Source: an uncultured beta proteobacterium | Lineage (GTDB): Bacteria; Pseudomonadota; Gammaproteobacteria; Burkholderiales; Burkholderiaceae | Length of the DNA stretch: 64,000 nt | Reading direction: 5' to 3' | Assembly: GCA_903821995.1 (NCBI GenBank) | Contig: CAIJNI010000066.1 | Location: 20,530 to 84,529 of the forward strand | Part shown: in pieces, positions 63,966 through 64,000 of the stretch | How positions within the stretch are numbered: position 1 is the stretch's first letter | Layout: every line of letters begins with the position of its first letter | Notes under the pieces: generated by a model | The model's database searches: none | What the model was told of the DNA's origin: nothing | Seen by the model: the letters and a program-made list of their open reading frames with translations, nothing else | Made by a program: the position numbers and the translations under genes

Positions 63966-64000
63966 GGCGCGATGGCCGAGTGGTTAGGCAGAAGCCTGCA
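63966..64000 (+). tRNA. tRNA-Cys(GCA), 5' part, truncated by window end
   Basis: ggcgcgatggccgagtggttaggcagaagcctgca; follows pgsA and tRNA-Gly; anticodon gca at the last bases. Confidence 0.85.

Noticed and set aside
1-64000. CRISPR arrays, IS elements, prophage, toxin-antitoxin or defence islands
   Set aside because: No spaced direct-repeat array, transposase, integrase, phage structural or nuclease/toxin-like genes recognised; coding content is almost entirely housekeeping genes.

Overview
This AT-rich window reads as vertically inherited core chromosome from a betaproteobacterium. Gene order and protein sequences look like Burkholderiales, possibly Polynucleobacter-like (inference). Blocks recognised: hisC'-tyrA-aroA-cmk-rpsA-ihfB-lapA-lapB; ugd-hldE1-hldD-comEA-cysM; etfBA plus an acyl-CoA dehydrogenase; rpsP-rimM-trmD-rplS; rsgA/M48/orn; mog/pmbA; folA-thyA; a ferredoxin reductase/ferredoxin pair; moeA-mobA-moaA-rne; rluC-gph-sppA; rsmI-like/maf/yceD-rpmF-plsX-fabHDG-acpP-fabF; htrA-lepA-lepB-rnc-era-recO-pdxJ-acpS-nagZ; efp-earP/uvrC-pgsA; tRNA-Gly; and a truncated tRNA-Cys. 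I saw no CRISPR array, IS element, prophage, toxin-antitoxin or defence module, and no convincing new multi-gene system. The items most worth a second look are small. They are in-frame 15-bp tandem repeats at the 5' ends of rimM and of a ferredoxin reductase gene (the latter duplicating start codons), a structured intergenic RNA candidate between comEA and cysM, leader hairpins before rplS and rne, absence of rpoE-rseAB between fabF and a single-PDZ HtrA protease, an SDR/GPx pair between orn and mog, and overlapping or nearly abutting divergent gene starts.
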